From Flavobacteriaceae bacterium (GTDB lineage: Bacteria; Bacteroidota; Bacteroidia; Flavobacteriales; Flavobacteriaceae), in the NCBI GenBank assembly GCA_021151665.1, contig JAGKWW010000062.1, forward strand, positions 1 to 13,853: a stretch of DNA of 13,853 nt. Reading direction: 5' to 3'. The notes under the pieces are model-generated. The model searched no databases. It was not told where the DNA came from and saw only the letters and a list, made by a program, of their open reading frames with translations. A program made the translations under genes and the position numbers. Below, one piece after another: positions 13,845 through 13,853 of this stretch (positions are counted from its first letter, which is position 1; each line of letters starts with the position of its first letter).

Positions 13845-13853
13845 ATTAAAAAC

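Overview
The window looks like a chromosomal segment from a member of the Bacteroidota, most likely Flavobacteriaceae. Evidence for this: several genes are preceded by the Bacteroidota -7 promoter element TAnnTTTG; there are almost no Shine-Dalgarno sequences; there are two large proteins combining a carboxypeptidase-regulatory-like domain with DUF5686; there are several small outer-membrane beta-barrels with the GxKAGxNFSNF signature; and a DUF493 protein is typical of this group. Base composition looks moderate in GC for a flavobacterium. I see no tRNA, rRNA, CRISPR array, insertion sequence or prophage, and no gene-free stretch longer than about 300 bases.

Left part (1-3519). The 5' part of a DUF493 gene runs off the left edge on the minus strand. 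A small three-helix membrane protein (minus) is divergent from an AlkB/ALKBH2-like DNA dealkylase (plus). Then, all on the plus strand, come an unrecognised acidic protein, a PfkB-type 6-phosphofructokinase with a short unrecognised gene 3 nt behind it, and a two-gene unit of small, mutually paralogous proteins closed by a clear intrinsic terminator.

Middle (3551-10060). A secreted small protein and two long DUF5686 paralogues lie on the minus strand. The paralogues are separated by a single plus-strand gene for a small Bro-N/DinD-like protein, whose stop codon directly abuts the stop of the second paralogue. That second paralogue starts 3 nt after the end of aroQ (type II 3-dehydroquinate dehydratase) and appears to be co-transcribed with it.

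Right part (10111-13853). Four outer-membrane beta-barrel proteins (three on minus, one on plus) fill the space between aroQ and a complete xerD at the right edge. Three of them share internal motifs and form a paralogous family. The fourth, on the plus strand, has codon use and control elements suggesting high expression: a perfect -7 box, an upstream pair of direct repeats and a strong terminator.

The region reads as ordinary housekeeping and envelope genes with several small uncharacterised proteins. I found no convincing multi-gene novel system. The best leads are the small paralogous pair at 2994-3464 and the small Bro-N-like gene wedged between the DUF5686 paralogues.
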